Positions 21,481 through 33,149 of a stretch of 64,000 nt of DNA are shown piece after piece. The notes under the pieces were generated by a model, which worked only from the letters and a program-made list of their open reading frames with translations, was not told the origin of the DNA and made no database searches. Origin of the DNA: Rhodocollybia butyracea (taxonomy: Eukaryota > Basidiomycota > Agaricomycetes > Agaricales > Omphalotaceae); NCBI GenBank assembly GCA_015501585.1, contig JADNRY010000216.1:39682-103681 (forward strand), written 5' to 3'. How positions within the stretch are numbered: position 1 is the stretch's first letter; each line of letters begins with the position of its first letter. A program made the translations under genes and the position numbers.

Positions 21481-22737
21481 CTTCTTACATGCGCACAAAT
21501 GTTTCTAACATTTTTGCTGATGTACTATCCTCCAAGGCTTTTGCAAATAAATTTCTAAATTCAGACTAATAGCCATGACAGGAAGAAATAAACTACATTC
21601 CAATATTGAACACACCCACATTTATAGATGATATGGTTAGATTGTTGTCTCCAACTATCCAGCTTGTGATCTCTCAAAAAAGTAATTGCTTGCAGTGACT
21701 GCTGCATGAGTCCTGTCTGAGAAGTTTTAGCCTGGCCTTGAGCCCTTCAGCTGGGCTTGGAGGGTCCACATCACTAAAATTGTGCAGTGAGAGACATGGA
21801 AGGCAGAGGAGCATCATGCTCACAGGCCACCAGTGATTCTAGCAAAGTACTAAGTCAGAAAAATGCACTATCATGGGTACATACAGCCTAAATATGGCCA
21901 AAAAAGTAGGTCTGTAAATTAATCTTAGCAATTTTTTGAAACTTTTGAGGTTCAAAGGTTTGAACCTGGTTCGAACCCGAACCCGAACCTCCGAATCCGA
22001 ACCTGGGGTTCAGGTGCGAGGTTCAGAAAATGTCGAACCGAACCTGAGGTTCAGGTTCGGGGTTCGCGCACCGAACCGAACCCCGGCAACACTGAGAGCA
22101 TTGGGGTCCCTGGTTGACCTCAGGCTACATATTTAATATAACATTCATTCATCGGCATGTAGATTGACCGGACGTGTAGACTGAACAGATAGATGATAGG
22201 AGGGATGGACAGCCCTCCTCCTCGGTGTCTTGCGGAGATCAAAGAACTGACCGTTTCCAGTCGGTCGTCTTTGTTTGTCAAGAATAAATGAGTCTCGTAC
22301 AATTCAGTGCTGGTTGATCAACAATTTATGACTGACGGAAACAGCCAAGGCAGTGTTTCAGCGATATTCAGAACTGCCACATCCATTATAGTATGGTGAC
22401 TTTATGCTGCATGGTGAGTAGTACCTTGGTAGACGCATACTTGACCTTACCTGAGTAAGTATGTAAGATGGTCTGGACTCTCAGGCTCCGCGAAACTACA
22501 GAGTAAGTAGATTGTAAGATCCGAAGTTATCTAGACCCGAGAAATTAGCAGTAAAGAACAGGTTTTAGTCGATCTCAGGAAGGCTAAAACCCCATTGATT
22601 CTGGGGTTTCGGCGACGGGCTAACGGATAGAAGTGAAATTCAAACTTTGAGCGCAGGATTAGGTAGGTTTCCCTCTCCGTTTCCTTCTATTCTTAATACT
22701 TGTGTCTTCTTCCACATGTCATCAATTGATCTTTGGC

Positions 22738-23230
22738 TCACGGTCTACAAAATCTAACTGCTTTTTCCCCCGATTCATGTTCTAACCGCTTCACTACAAC
22801 CCCAGACTTATTTTGTATCGCGTACCATACAGCGGTGCCCGACGGCCCGACGGAGACAGACCCGCGTCTATTTTGAGCGCCAGCACGCACACCTTTCTTT
22901 GCAACACTGGTGGTCTGATTGCAGGACAGTAGACAAAACACGTTGGTCTTTCGATGCTAATGGACAGCTGAAAACTTACGCGGAAATACGACCATATTAC
23001 AAATCACATCACACTTTTATACCAAGCTTTTCTATATTGTCAACGATGTGCGGGTTACTGCGGCAAACGAGCTAGGAAGCGGGACAGTGGATAAATGGGT
23101 GCGTGTACTGAGTATATGTCGTCGTTGAAGCCACTGACTGATAATTTTACAGCTCAACCTGGATACACCGGATTTGGACTTGTGACAAAGGAAGTGCGAA
23201 AACCGTAGGGGACAATCCTAGCTCCTCGTG
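22738..23230. other. Gene-free leader of array copy R2
   Basis: No supported coding sequence. The segment resembles 35.76-36.0 kb (GGTAGGTTTCCCTCT, then TTCTTCCACATGTCATC) and is presumably the upstream region of gene X. Confidence 0.45.
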
Positions 23231-23232
23231 CA

Positions 23233-24325
23233 TTGTCTGGTCTGGAAAGCATAATAAACAACCAAGGCCTGGTCTACAGCTCCAGATTTGTCAACTCATC
23301 CAGAATTCCTATCGAGTCAAGGTACAAATATGTGCTACTCAAACGATGGGTTTTAGACCTAACTCTCAAAGACTTTTACGAGTTCTTCCGATTACGACAG
23401 CTCCAACGGCAGCCTCTCGCCGAAAGATTCGTCATATCTTCCCGACCCTCCACTTCCATGAATCTCTCAGTAGCAATACCGCAGGCACTGCTTCTAACTT
23501 GTATCTACCTACCTCGACCCAGCCCTTCCCCGGCCTATCCTCTTTCTCCTTTCCATCTTGGGTACGTCCGCACCAATAACTACGACGCTAAATCTGTTAG
23601 AAGACATCGATACCCGGGAACTGCTTAGTGGGGGCTCGAGGATATTTGCTGCGCAATCGAGGGCGCGTACGGGCGGACATGTCAGTATGGGGAATGTCGG
23701 AGATGTGAGAGATGATGGGAAAGAAGATAGAGAACGGAGAGAACAAGAAAGGACAGTGCAAGACGATCCGGAGTCTCTCTTAGCTCACTTGCGGGAGAGA
23801 TCGAGAGAAACACGAAAGGCTTCTGCTTCCACCCTCCTTCGTCATCTCTTCACCTCCTTCTCCAGTCCCACTTTTGCCTCCAACGACCCCAGCGTTTGCA
23901 CTAGGAAGCCCTCGTCGGTTTTCCTCCACTTGGATACTCTTCTTCACCAACTTCCTTACCGATACCCATACCGATACCCAAACGCTTTGTCCTACATGGG
24001 CTCGAATGTCATAGATGCAAGTGTTGGCCTCTCCCCGCCGTCTTCACCGCTAGGGAATGTTATTTCCTTCCCAATTGAGGGGGATCCGCCTCAGGGTCAG
24101 GGTCGGGGTCAGCAGCGGCAAGATGAGGAAGAAGCCTCTGTTCCTCTATACCCCCCGGAGCGTGTCATCCCTTCCTTCCCACCAACACACTCCTCACGTA
24201 GGCCCACGGACGTTGAAGCGTGGCTGAAGAAGATGAACAATGTATTTTTGGCTAGTTTGGAGGGGTTGGGTGGGGGACGGGGAAGACAGGGGGATTGGGG
24301 TTGGGGTTATAACAGAGAGTGTTGA
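23233..24325 (+). CDS. Gene X: unrecognised low-complexity protein
   Basis: The best frame is 23558-24325 (255 residues), with an upstream segment (23346-23579) in another frame that matches the second array copy through SSNTAG. Visible pieces: LLSGGSRIFAAQSRARTGG, a charged stretch (GKEDRERREQERT), ASTLLRHLFTSFSSPTFA, GLSPPSSPLGNVI, a Gln/Glu-rich stretch, PLYPPERVIPSFPPT and DVEAWLKKMNNVFLASLEGL. I recognise no domain. The counterpart at about 30-31.3 kb keeps the same pieces, but in broken frames. Conservation of these pieces in two copies suggests they were once coding; whether this copy is functional is unclear. The start is uncertain because an intron or a frameshift near 23570 is required. 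Confidence 0.45.
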
Positions 24326-25358
24326 TTCGAGTGTCTTACCATCTTTTCACTTTTCTCTCGGTACTACGCTCACCAGTACTCTCCCCCGTTCTCACACCTT
24401 CCCGTGCTGGTTCGATTCAGTGAGGGGTAACGCGAAGGCTTTGCGAGTGTAGGCGGGGTATATATCCTATGCGTTACTATATATATACTACGTAAACGAG
24501 GATGAGCTGTCATATGGTGCGTTTATTTACCAGTTGAAGTGGACGAAAAGTGTGCGGATGTTTCGGTTGTTTGATGTTCTGGGTGCTTCGAGTGTTCGAG
24601 GAAAGGGACTCCCACCACTACCACTAGCACCTACATCCTTACCCCTTACCCCAGCTCCATAATTTATGAAGTAGTTGCACTGAAAGATAGATGTATGGCT
24701 ATATGGGATACTTGTTAGTAATTATCAATTCTTGGCCACTCAATTTGTTATTCAGGCCTTTAACAGATTATTCTTGTTGCCTGGGTGTTATCATGGCTCC
24801 TTTTTTTTTCTCGGTGGAGATCAATTCCTGAATTCCTGAGTGTGTTCCTCAAGACTTCAAGTTGTGTTTCAGCTATCTTGCTCTTGCAAAAATGGAGGTT
24901 CAATTGTACAATGGACAACTTTGCGGTACGTCCCAGCGCCCCCAGAAACTACCTCTTAGGGGCTTTCAGAAGTTGTTGTACAAATTTTTCAAAACACCCT
25001 TTGAAATTCAGACCAACTTGTCCTGCTTGGAAGGCGAGAAATACGAGACCCCAGCTCTTAACACATGATTCATTGGGTTGCCGCTCCTCTTGACCCCGTG
25101 AAAGACCGCCACTGTTTAGCCAAGACAGAAATATATCACGCTTATTGAGCAAACCATAGTATTAGTTCATTTATCAACAAGTTGTTTCATTCGTCCCCTG
25201 GGATATCCATTTACTAGTTTTATAAGTTGTGCAAGTTGGCGCGAGCGGCTGGCAGAGTCCCTCACAAGGCATGTAGGATTCGAGGCATTGTTTCGTCAGC
25301 TAGTCTTTTTTGCTGAATCCTAATGATGCTCAAACAAACTTCTAGTGGCACTAGCTTA

Positions 25359-25893
25359 GGGCCTGTTCGGCAACAAAAATCTGGATTTTGTGTGATTTTG
25401 CCAGAGGCAAGATTTTGAAGACTTATATAAAATGTTCGGATCAGCTGGCCGGTCCCCATGACTCTGGAAATGTCATAAAATGACATAACTCCTGCCCTGA
25501 CATGTCGGACGTTCCTCTCGCTGTCCCGCAAGTCGTCCCGACCACTCTCAATGATGCCACACAGTGACCAACATGTTCTGGTCATCATCTTTCAAGTTTA
25601 ATGTAATTGTATATTATTGTTAAAGCGATTTTATTCCTCTACATTTTCTAAGCAAGTGAAACCTAAAGTAAAAACTACATTTGAGAGCGGCGGGCATGTC
25701 TGAGCATCGAGCGGGGTGTTGACCTCAACATGGAAGAAACGTCTGACAGGCTGTGACAGCATGCGCGTTTACACGGAGCGCTCAACTGGCTGATCCGAGT
25801 AATACTTACAAATGCTTGATGCCTTTTTTTATATGGTGGCAATACCTGGCAAAATCCAAACAAAATCTGAGATTCGTGTTGCCGAACAGGCCC
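25359..25893. mobile_element. Harbinger-type MITE, 535 bp
   Basis: Ends are perfect 16-bp inverted repeats GGGCCTGTTCGGCAAC, extending imperfectly inward through AATCT, GATTTTGT and GATTTTGCCAG to about 46 bp. It is flanked by TTA duplications (25356-25358 and 25894-25896). Array copies R1 (about 16743) and R3 (about 32270) read CTAGCTTAGCATA at the same place, the exact empty site. There is no coding capacity. The TTA target and GGGC..TGTTC ends indicate the PIF/Harbinger superfamily, as for the element at 9915-13419, though the two are not close in sequence. Confidence 0.95.
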
Positions 25894-26010
25894 TTAGCAT
25901 ACATGAATGCAGGAAACAAGTTGGACTATCTATAACTCAAGTATACGTTGTATAACCACCATTTCAACCTAAGCTTGATCAAGCAATGGGCACCCACATA
26001 TGACCTTATC

Positions 26011-27934
26011 CTACCTTGGAGGGATCACAAAATGGTTGATAAATTCGCTCCCCAATTTGACCAACTCAGCCTGAGCGTCCGTTTCAGGGTACATCTTCTT
26101 CAAGACAAACCGCGATCTCTCTCCCACCTCGTGCGCTGGTCTTGGTTGAAAAAGTGCCAGATATCTCTGCTTAGACTCCCCGCCAGGATGTGTGTGATGT
26201 ACGTTGGAAGCTACCAAAGCACATATGAGGAACACAAAAAAAACTAGATTCAAGAGAAAGTGCTCACCACCTAATCCTGTCCACCCATAACATGGGTTCG
26301 CATCTGTACAGGTTTGTGTGTCGGTTTCATGGCCCGAGTTACCCTCGACAAACTTGAAATAAAGCAGGCGTGGCGGATCCCCCCCAAAGTTAAACCCCAT
26401 TGAACCGCGGTATTCTACTGAGGACTGTTGGGGCATTTGGAAGATTTCCCGGATCACGTTGGTTATGGCCTGCTGGACCGCTGTATCATGGTTGGTGGAC
26501 AATATTTGTCCTTGGAGGGTCATGAATGTCATGGTTGGTGGCTGCATGGTAGGTGGCTGCATGGCAGGTGGGTGTATGGTAGATGGCTGCAATATGTGGG
26601 TTGGATATAGTAGTACAATTATTCAGTAGCAAACACGTACCTCTATCATGAACGCTGAGTTTGCTGCAACTTTAAGGGTGTTCCACCTGGCTAGTGCCCT
26701 GGCCACGTGTGGATGATAACCAACGCAATGATGCTGGTCTTCGAACTGATTTGGGTGTGGCCAATGTTCGACGCCGCCGTGGATAATACCAGTATAGTAT
26801 TCTGAGTCTTTTGAAGGATATGAGGCACACAAGGAAAACAAAATCTGGTAACAACTACCCACTAGTAACTGGTGCTGCCCACCCGAAGCATGGATTACAG
26901 CGGGGCCCACCGATTAATTTGAAATAGAGCATGCCATTCTGTGCGTGTGGCGCATACACACCCAAGTAGTTTACTTTGAATCCGGCATTCACTGTACCCA
27001 AAGCTTTATTGATCGCGTTGGTGATACTCTTTTTCCGGCGAAAGGGTTGTGCTTGCCTATCGCTCATGGCCCGACCTGTTTGGTGGTCAAGGAAGGTCAC
27101 AGTATACCCTTTTTGGGCCTGGCGATATGTGGTCATCAGGTATAGTACGACTACCAAGTTAGCAAACACTTACAGGCTGTCGTTGAGGTGGCGGTAGCGG
27201 CCCTGGTAGAAGCAAGGGTGGATGCGGCGCCATGAACACTGAGTTCACCGCATCCCTAAGTTGATTCCACACCTCTTTTGCCTTCCGTGCGACTGAGTCC
27301 CGTTTAGGGTTGACCGCAAAGCACTGATCGAAGTCTTCGAACTGATTTGGGCCTGGCGTGCCGTGTCTAATACCAATATAGTATATTGGCCTCCTGTTAC
27401 TAAGACTTCCCGTCAAGGCGAGATAGTATGCTACCAAGGCATATGAGGCACACAAGGAAAATTGAATTTGGGAACAAGTACCCACGACCTCGTGCTGCCC
27501 ACCCAAAACATGGATTACAATTCCCTCCAATCAATTTGAAATAGAGGATGCCGAGATTCTGTTTATGTGTCTCATATACACCACGGTATTCTATTTTGTA
27601 TCCCCCCGAAGTCAAGGCTATATTGATCGCAATACTGAGACCCAGACTATGTTCTATGCCTGTTGACACTTGGTCAGAGTTCGTGCTCTGCCCTGTGTGA
27701 TCAAGGAAGGTCAGAGTGTATTTTTTGGGCTGGCGACATGTGATCATCAGATATAGAGTTACCAAGTTAGCGAACACTTACAAGATCCGCTGGTGGAGGC
27801 GGTGGGGGCGGCATTGGTGGATGTGGCACTTGGCTTGAAGACTCGGCTGCGTCTTCGTTGTCTGGCAGTGGCCGAGAACATACAGAAATTAAGGAGCTAG
27901 CAATAACGGCAAGGAGAAGAAGAGCAGGGCGCAT
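26011..27934 (-). CDS. Secreted-protein family member B, multi-module
   Basis: Exon 1 (27934-27782) encodes a signal peptide, MRPALLLLAVIASSLISVCS, and a proline-rich linker. Exon 2 (from 27729, after a 52-bp intron) has KKYTLTFLDHTGQ and YFKLIGGNCNPCFGWAA. Exon 3 has RPIYYIGIRHGTPGPNQFED and VWNQLRDAVNSVFMA. The pair repeats in the next exons (GYTVTFLDHQ, GMLYFKLIGGPRCNPCFGWA; then EYYTGIIHGGVEHWP, ANSAFMIE). A final exon 26586-26268 (TMTFMTLQGQ, ANPCYGWTG) and an end exon 26210-26011 (ESKQRYLALFQPRP, LGSEFINHFVIPPR) close the gene. Most junctions are GT...AG and in frame; one (about 26827-26885) could not be joined in frame, so this copy may be slightly damaged. Predicted extracellular, with conserved paired cysteines (NPCFGW). 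Function unknown. Confidence 0.65.
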
Positions 27935-28979
27935 TTTTGATATGAATTTTACAGGGGATAGCAAGGGATACAGATTGTCCAGCAAGCTGTACTCGAGTGG
28001 GGGACTGACCGGCAGAACTGCTTGAACATTTCCATCCACAAGCTGCTTTTATTCCGGTGTAAAGGCTATAGGAGGTATGATTGATCCAAAAGACGTGATA
28101 TTTCTAGCTGCCCATCAATACACCGGACTGTAGTCAACAACACTGTGTTCGTTCATGATGATTCCACGGGAACAAGTTATGATGTAGTATACAGTTTGAA
28201 ACGCGGCTGTAAAAATCTATTGTATTATCATTCACACAGTAACATCATTATCTCTCAGGCTTGATGGCTTGATACATAATAGGTCATAAGCCAACTTTGC
28301 TGTTTAATACTACGAAAACCTGACTGTTCATCTCTCTACCTTACATGTTAGCTGAGTGGGCAATAGACAAGGTTGAACAGTACGTGATTCTGAAATAGTG
28401 TAAGGAGTACTGATTCAAGTGATGAATTGCAGTCACGTCAAATCAGTGTTGTTTGATCTCCGAGTCGCCGACAGAATACTGAAGACAGCCTTCCCAATTT
28501 TCTCCTATCACAAGCGGTACCAAGATCATTAATTTTGCTACGTTATAACAAGACTCATGAGTGTGAAACAAACATGTGGACCTCGTTGATATCACCCCTG
28601 TGCAAGACCAGTTTGTCTGTCACACTACGTATAAGAGCATCAAGGTCCCTGCGCTTGGGCTACATATTTAATATAGTGTTCATTCATCGGCGGGTTGGGC
28701 ATACAGATTGAAAGGAGAGCAGACTGAACAGTGGAGAGATGATAGGAGGAATGGACAGCATTCCTCCTCAGTGTCTTGTGGAGACCAAAGAACTGATTGT
28801 TTCCAGGTTTTTACACTGCATAGTAAGTACCTTGGTAGACGCATACTTGCCCTTATGACCCACCAGACTCGTACTAGAGTGTAAAGTCCCGAAACTCGGA
28901 CCGAGGCAAGAAGCTATCTAGCCCCGAGAAATTGGAAGTAAAGAACAGATTTTGGAATGAATCGGACCAGACGTTAGAG

Positions 28980-29900
28980 GTTGGTATCGGTGTTCTTTAA
29001 AAAGGGGGTTGCGGGGCTAACAGGATACCTACTTCCTATACATATAACAATAACTCGAACAAACCTTTATCTGACGATCTTATATCATATATCTACCATA
29101 CCTGTACCATACATCAGCATCCATATCTATACGTCTAGTGATTCTCTGCCCCCTCTCATTAGCTCACCCCATCAACGCACCGCCTATATCTTCCATCACC
29201 ACAGCCCTACTCTTCGCAAGCACTGCATCCATATCTATTATTCCTTTCCCAATCAAAGATATCCATTGCCCTGAAATGGCACTTTGGTCCTAATGCCTTC
29301 GAATCTAAAGCCTCCTCAGGAGTCTGCAAGCCAAGTCCCGTAGAACTGAACCTGGGATGTGTAGAAACCGAAGCGGTGCAGTAGGTGCCCGAGCACTCAG
29401 GGTTCGAACGTTCAGCACTTGGAGAATTTCCCAAGAATTTCCTTTGGCAAATCTGCGAGGAAGCGTCGGAAGGGCGTGTAATCGACACAATCAGATTCAC
29501 CATTGCGTAACGCCAGGCGCAGGAGAGCCGTCACGGGCCGGCCGCGGTGACTGAACTCGGGTATAACCGTAACCACCACTGAGCGCCATCGTGCGGCTAC
29601 TACAGGTTACACTGCAGCCGTGATTCGTGAAAATCTTTTCACTTCTTCTTGCAGCATTGGATACTCGACCTCTGCCTTGAAAATTCCTCTTCGGTTCTCT
29701 CTTATTCGACCCATCTTCGTTCTTTTTTGCTCTTTTCATTTCGACGTTGCCATTTTCAGTTAAAGAACCATCAAGAATCAGGATCGCATTCAGCTTTGCA
29801 CGACTCATTGGATTTTGGAAGTACCTCAAGGAGTACCCTGGCATATAATAAAGGTGTGTAACTATCATTCTCGTCGATACTCACAAGCTTATGGATTTCG
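28980..29900. other. Duplicated non-coding block of R3
   Basis: No supported gene. Matches 34740-35700 over most of its length: GGGGGTTGCGGGGCT, GCAAGTCCCG...AACTGAACCTGG, GAGAGCCGTCACGGGCCGG, CATCGTGCGGCTAC and CGACCTCTGCCTTGAAAATT. It is absent from R2, which probably lost it. It may be the promoter and 5' region of gene X. Confidence 0.5.
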
Positions 29901-29959
29901 GACAGACATATGTTGTCTGCCCAACGTGGGTGTAACTATTAAATTTTAGATCTACAGGA

Positions 29960-31260
29960 TCCCGTTTTTGCCTGTACAAACACACTTGCATTCGTGTACG
30001 CCTCGTCACATCTTCCCGACCCGGTACTCACCTCAACGATCCTCTTACCATGCCACAACCACCACTTCCCCGTTCATCCAGAATCAGCCCTCTCCGGCCT
30101 CGCCGCCCGACTCGAATCGCTCGGTAGCAATACCGCAGGTCGCTAGAACGTCGCACTAATACAAACACGAACACAAATGTGGGTGCGGTTACGGGTGCTG
30201 GTACAGGGAGTCCTGCTATTCGCCGCCTGTGAGGGGCAGTATAGCGAGCACGTCTCCTGCTAGGGGCAGCACGAGGGGAAAACCTGATGACACACCTGGG
30301 TCAGTATGGGTAGTAGTCAAAGTGATAGTAGCGAATAGCGGCGGAGTAGGAACTGTAGGACGGGATAGTGATAAGAGTGGGAGGAGTGGAGGGAGGGGAT
30401 AGGGAAGGCAGTGCGGTAGAAGAGATGTGTGTATTTCGTTCTTTTCTATTCTTTCTTTTCTTTGTTACTGTATGTCACTAACTCGTCCTCTCAGACAAGC
30501 CCAATCCTCACCGCAAATTCAGATCTCCAGGCAAGCCCTATCCACACGCATACCTGTCGCTCTTCCGATCCCCTCCTCCAAATTGACTCCGACGAGATAT
30601 CGCTGTTCATGCACCACTAGCACTACCCGGAAACCACTTAGTGGGCATGTGAGGATATTTGCTGCACAGTCAAGGGCGGGTACGGGTGAAGTTGTTGTAG
30701 ATGTAGGCATAGAGACAAGACGATCCGGCTCACTCAGAGTCCGCCTTTGCTGGAGGGACCAAGAGAGACACGAACGGCTTCTACTTCCACCCTCCTTTGT
30801 CATCTCTTTTCCCAACCCCACTTTCGCCAACTCCAACGGCGCCCAACGTCCGCATTAAGTCCTCGTCGTTTTTTCATCGCCTCATCACCAACCTCCTTAC
30901 CGATACCCAAACCGATACCCCAACGCTTGTCCTACACGCGTTTGGATATCATAGGTGCTGCTCTGGGACTCTCCCCGCCGTCTTCGCCGCTAGGGAATGT
31001 TATTCTTGTTGACGAGTGAAGAGGATCCGCCTCAAGGCCAGGGTCCGGCTCAGCAGCAGTAATACGAGGAAGAAGACTCTGTCCCTCGATACCCCACGGA
31101 ACGTGTCACATGCCATCCCTTTCCTTCCCATCAACACACTCCTCACCTATGCTCACCTCTGCGTCGGATGTTGAAGCTTGAAGCACGGGTGAAGAAGATG
31201 AACGAGGTGGTCCTTGCTAGTTTGGAGGGATTGGGTGGGGAAGGCAGGGGGATTGGGATT
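29960..31260 (+). pseudogene. Gene X counterpart in R3 (decayed)
   Basis: Contains the same pieces as 23346-24325, scattered over frames: SALSGLAARLESLGSNTAG (about 30085-30140), RIFAAQSRAGTG (about 30650), a LPPSFVISFPNPTFA-type segment (about 30790), LGLSPPSSPLGNVI (about 30965), YPTERV-like, and KMNEVVLASLEGLGGEG (about 31195-31240). Short indels and stops separate them. Confidence 0.65.
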
Positions 31261-32412
31261 ATGACAGAGGATATAGATTCGAGTGCCTACCTGCCCACTT
31301 TTCACTGTTTGTGCTATTACGCTCACCACTACTCTCCCCCGTTCTCACCCTGCTCGAGCCCGCCTTCCCATGTTGAGTGTAGGCGGGGTGTACATCCTAT
31401 GCGTTGCTATATGTATATACTACGTTAGACGTGCTGGATGAGCTGGTTGCACATCTTATGATGTGGTTTGTATACTGGCTGGAGTGACGGAAGGTATGCG
31501 GCGGCTGCGTAGGATGTTTCGTTCGTTTGGTTCTTTGGGTGTTCTGGGTGTTGAAAGTGTTCGAAGAAAGGAAGGGATTCCGGTTACTACTACTACCACT
31601 ACCACTTACTACCGCCTATTTAGTACGATACATTCTTATCCCTTCCCCCAGCTCAATGATTTGTGTAGTAGTTGCGCTGGAATATGAATGTATTGCTACA
31701 TGTGTGAATACTTGTTAGTAATTATTCATTATTGGCCACTCGATTTGTTGTTCGGGTCTTTGCCAGATTATTCTTCTTGTCTGTGTGTTTTCGTGGCTCC
31801 TTTGACATCAATTCCCGAGTTCCTGGGCGTATTCCTCAAGACTTCAAGTTGCGTTTTAGCTATCTTGCTCTTAAAATTGGCTCAATCGATCAAGGAAAGA
31901 TTTCCAGAACAAACCCTGTACATTGATGATCGATCCACACATCACTGTCAGTTTAAAGGCGTTCAATGTTCCAAGATCCCACAAACTATCTCTTGGGAGT
32001 TTTCAAAAGTTGCTCGTACAAATTTTTTAAAATACCGATTTGAAATTCAGACCAGCTCGTCGTGCTTGGAAGGGTTGCAAGACCATGATATTAGTTCATT
32101 TATCAACAAGTTGTTTCACTCGTGCCGTGGGATATTGATTTACTGGTGTTACAAGTTTTGCAACTTGGCGCGAGCGGCCAGAGTCCCTTGCAAGGTCTGT
32201 AAACCTCGAGGCATCGTTCTGTCAGCTCGCTTTTTTGCTGATGATGTTCAAACAAAATTCTCACACTAGCTTAGCATACATAAATTGTATCCGGCAAACT
32301 TTGACTACTGTATGTATAACCGAGGTATAAGTTGTATAACCGCCATATCAACCCAAGCTTGGTCAAGCGACAACCACTCATGTATGACCTTGCCCTATAA
32401 TTGGTGGGGGGA

Positions 32413-33149
32413 TCACAAATTTATTCTCAAATTCGGCGGCCATGGTGTTGAGCATGAACTCATGTATCGGTCCATCTCCGGGATTTTCGCCACTGACGGA
32501 GGGAATACACCCACCAAATCGAACCGCCCTACCCCAACGATGTGCGGTGCCCTTGGTCTTGGATGATAAACTGCCATATAGCTACATAGCAGGTGGCCTT
32601 CTATCTCGTAAGTTCCTAAAGGATATATGAGGAACACGAAAACAACCAGATTCAAAACCAGGTGCTTACGACCTATCCCTGCCCACCCAAAACATGGGTT
32701 CTGAGTTGTACAGAGTGCGCCTGTTCCATGGACCGGGGTCCCTTCGACAAACTTGAAATAACGCCGGACATGCTGCTGATCACCACTGTTGTAATATCTC
32801 ATTGAACCTTGGTATATTACTGAGGCGTGTGTTCCGAAGATATGCAGGATCATTGGGGTTAGAAGCGCCTCGGTTCCTGGATCATCGCCGCCTCCCAATA
32901 CTGCGCGTCCTTCGAGGGTCAGGAATGACATGGTATGTGGTTGCGACATAGGTGGCTGCATGATAGGTGGGTGCACAGGTAATTAGGTATATTACGATTA
33001 CCAAGTCAGCAAAGACTTACAGATCGAGGGGGCGCTGGTGGACCGTGCGCTTGGCTTGAAGACCCGGATCCCCCCTCGTTCATTGGCAGAGAAAATGCGC
33101 AAGATATGGAGCTAGCAATAAGGGCGAGAAGAAAAAGAGCAGAGCGCAT
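32413..33149 (-). CDS. Secreted-protein family member C, intact, three exons
   Basis: Exons 33149-33021, 32955-32670 and 32615-32413 join in frame across GT...AG introns of 65 and 54 bp, giving about 205 residues. The signal peptide is MRSALFLLALIASSISCAFS. A short linker (GSGSSSQAHGPPAPPRS) leads to the module: HTMSFLTLEGRAV, VIYQGSMRYYNSGDQQ, RRYFKFVEGTPVHG and CTTQNPCFGWAGIG, with paired cysteines. The C-terminal exon has TYEIEGHLLCSYMAVYHPRP and then diverges from the LGxEFINHFV tail of A and B. The start is fixed by the conserved signal peptide. It is the best-preserved member; small size, secretion and cysteines make it effector-like, but its role is unknown. Confidence 0.8.

Larger units (their letters stand above)
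19150..21520. mobile_element. Possible inner element with mirrored CTTGTA motif arrays
   Basis: TACATCAGCAAAA at about 19150 is matched in inverted orientation by TTTTGCTGATGTA at about 21508-21520. Just inside, the left side has repeated ACAAGC/TACAAG motifs (19165-19345) and the right side the inverse CTTGTA/GCTTGT (21195-21480). The gene between them is the DUF6698-like gene. No target duplication was identified, so the boundaries are tentative. Confidence 0.4.
18616..22094. mobile_element. hAT-like non-autonomous DNA transposon carrying a gene
   Basis: The element is 3,479 bp and flanked by the 8-bp duplication AGAGCATT (18608-18615 and 22095-22102). The left end starts CAGTGTTGCCGCGGGTCGG and the right end, reverse-complemented, starts CAGTGTTGCCGGGGTTCGG. 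Both ends carry about 150 bp densely packed with GGTTCGAACC-like motifs. The paralogous sites in R2 and R3 read AAGAGCATCAAGGTCC without the insert. An 8-bp duplication and CAGTG-type ends indicate the hAT superfamily. No hAT transposase is present; the cargo is a DUF6698-like gene, apparently within a further inner element. Confidence 0.9.
16480..22540. repeat. Segmental array copy R1 (interrupted)
   Basis: First copy of a block shared with 25.07-28.9 kb and 32.08-34.7 kb. It runs from GTTGCCGCTCCTC (about 16493), through the minus-strand secreted-protein gene at 16694-17368 and its upstream region (TTTTATTC...GTGTAAAGGC near 17480), to GAAATTAGCAGTAAAGAACAGG near 22538. It lacks the gene X part, and holds an insertion at about 18024-18567 and the hAT-like element at 18616-22094. 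Confidence 0.8.
22541..28930. repeat. Segmental array copy R2
   Basis: Contains gene X (plus), a MITE insertion, secreted-protein gene B (minus) and the shared upstream region, ending near GAAATTGGAAGTAAAGAACAG (28928). The borders are set where R3 resumes the same order of landmarks. Confidence 0.8.
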
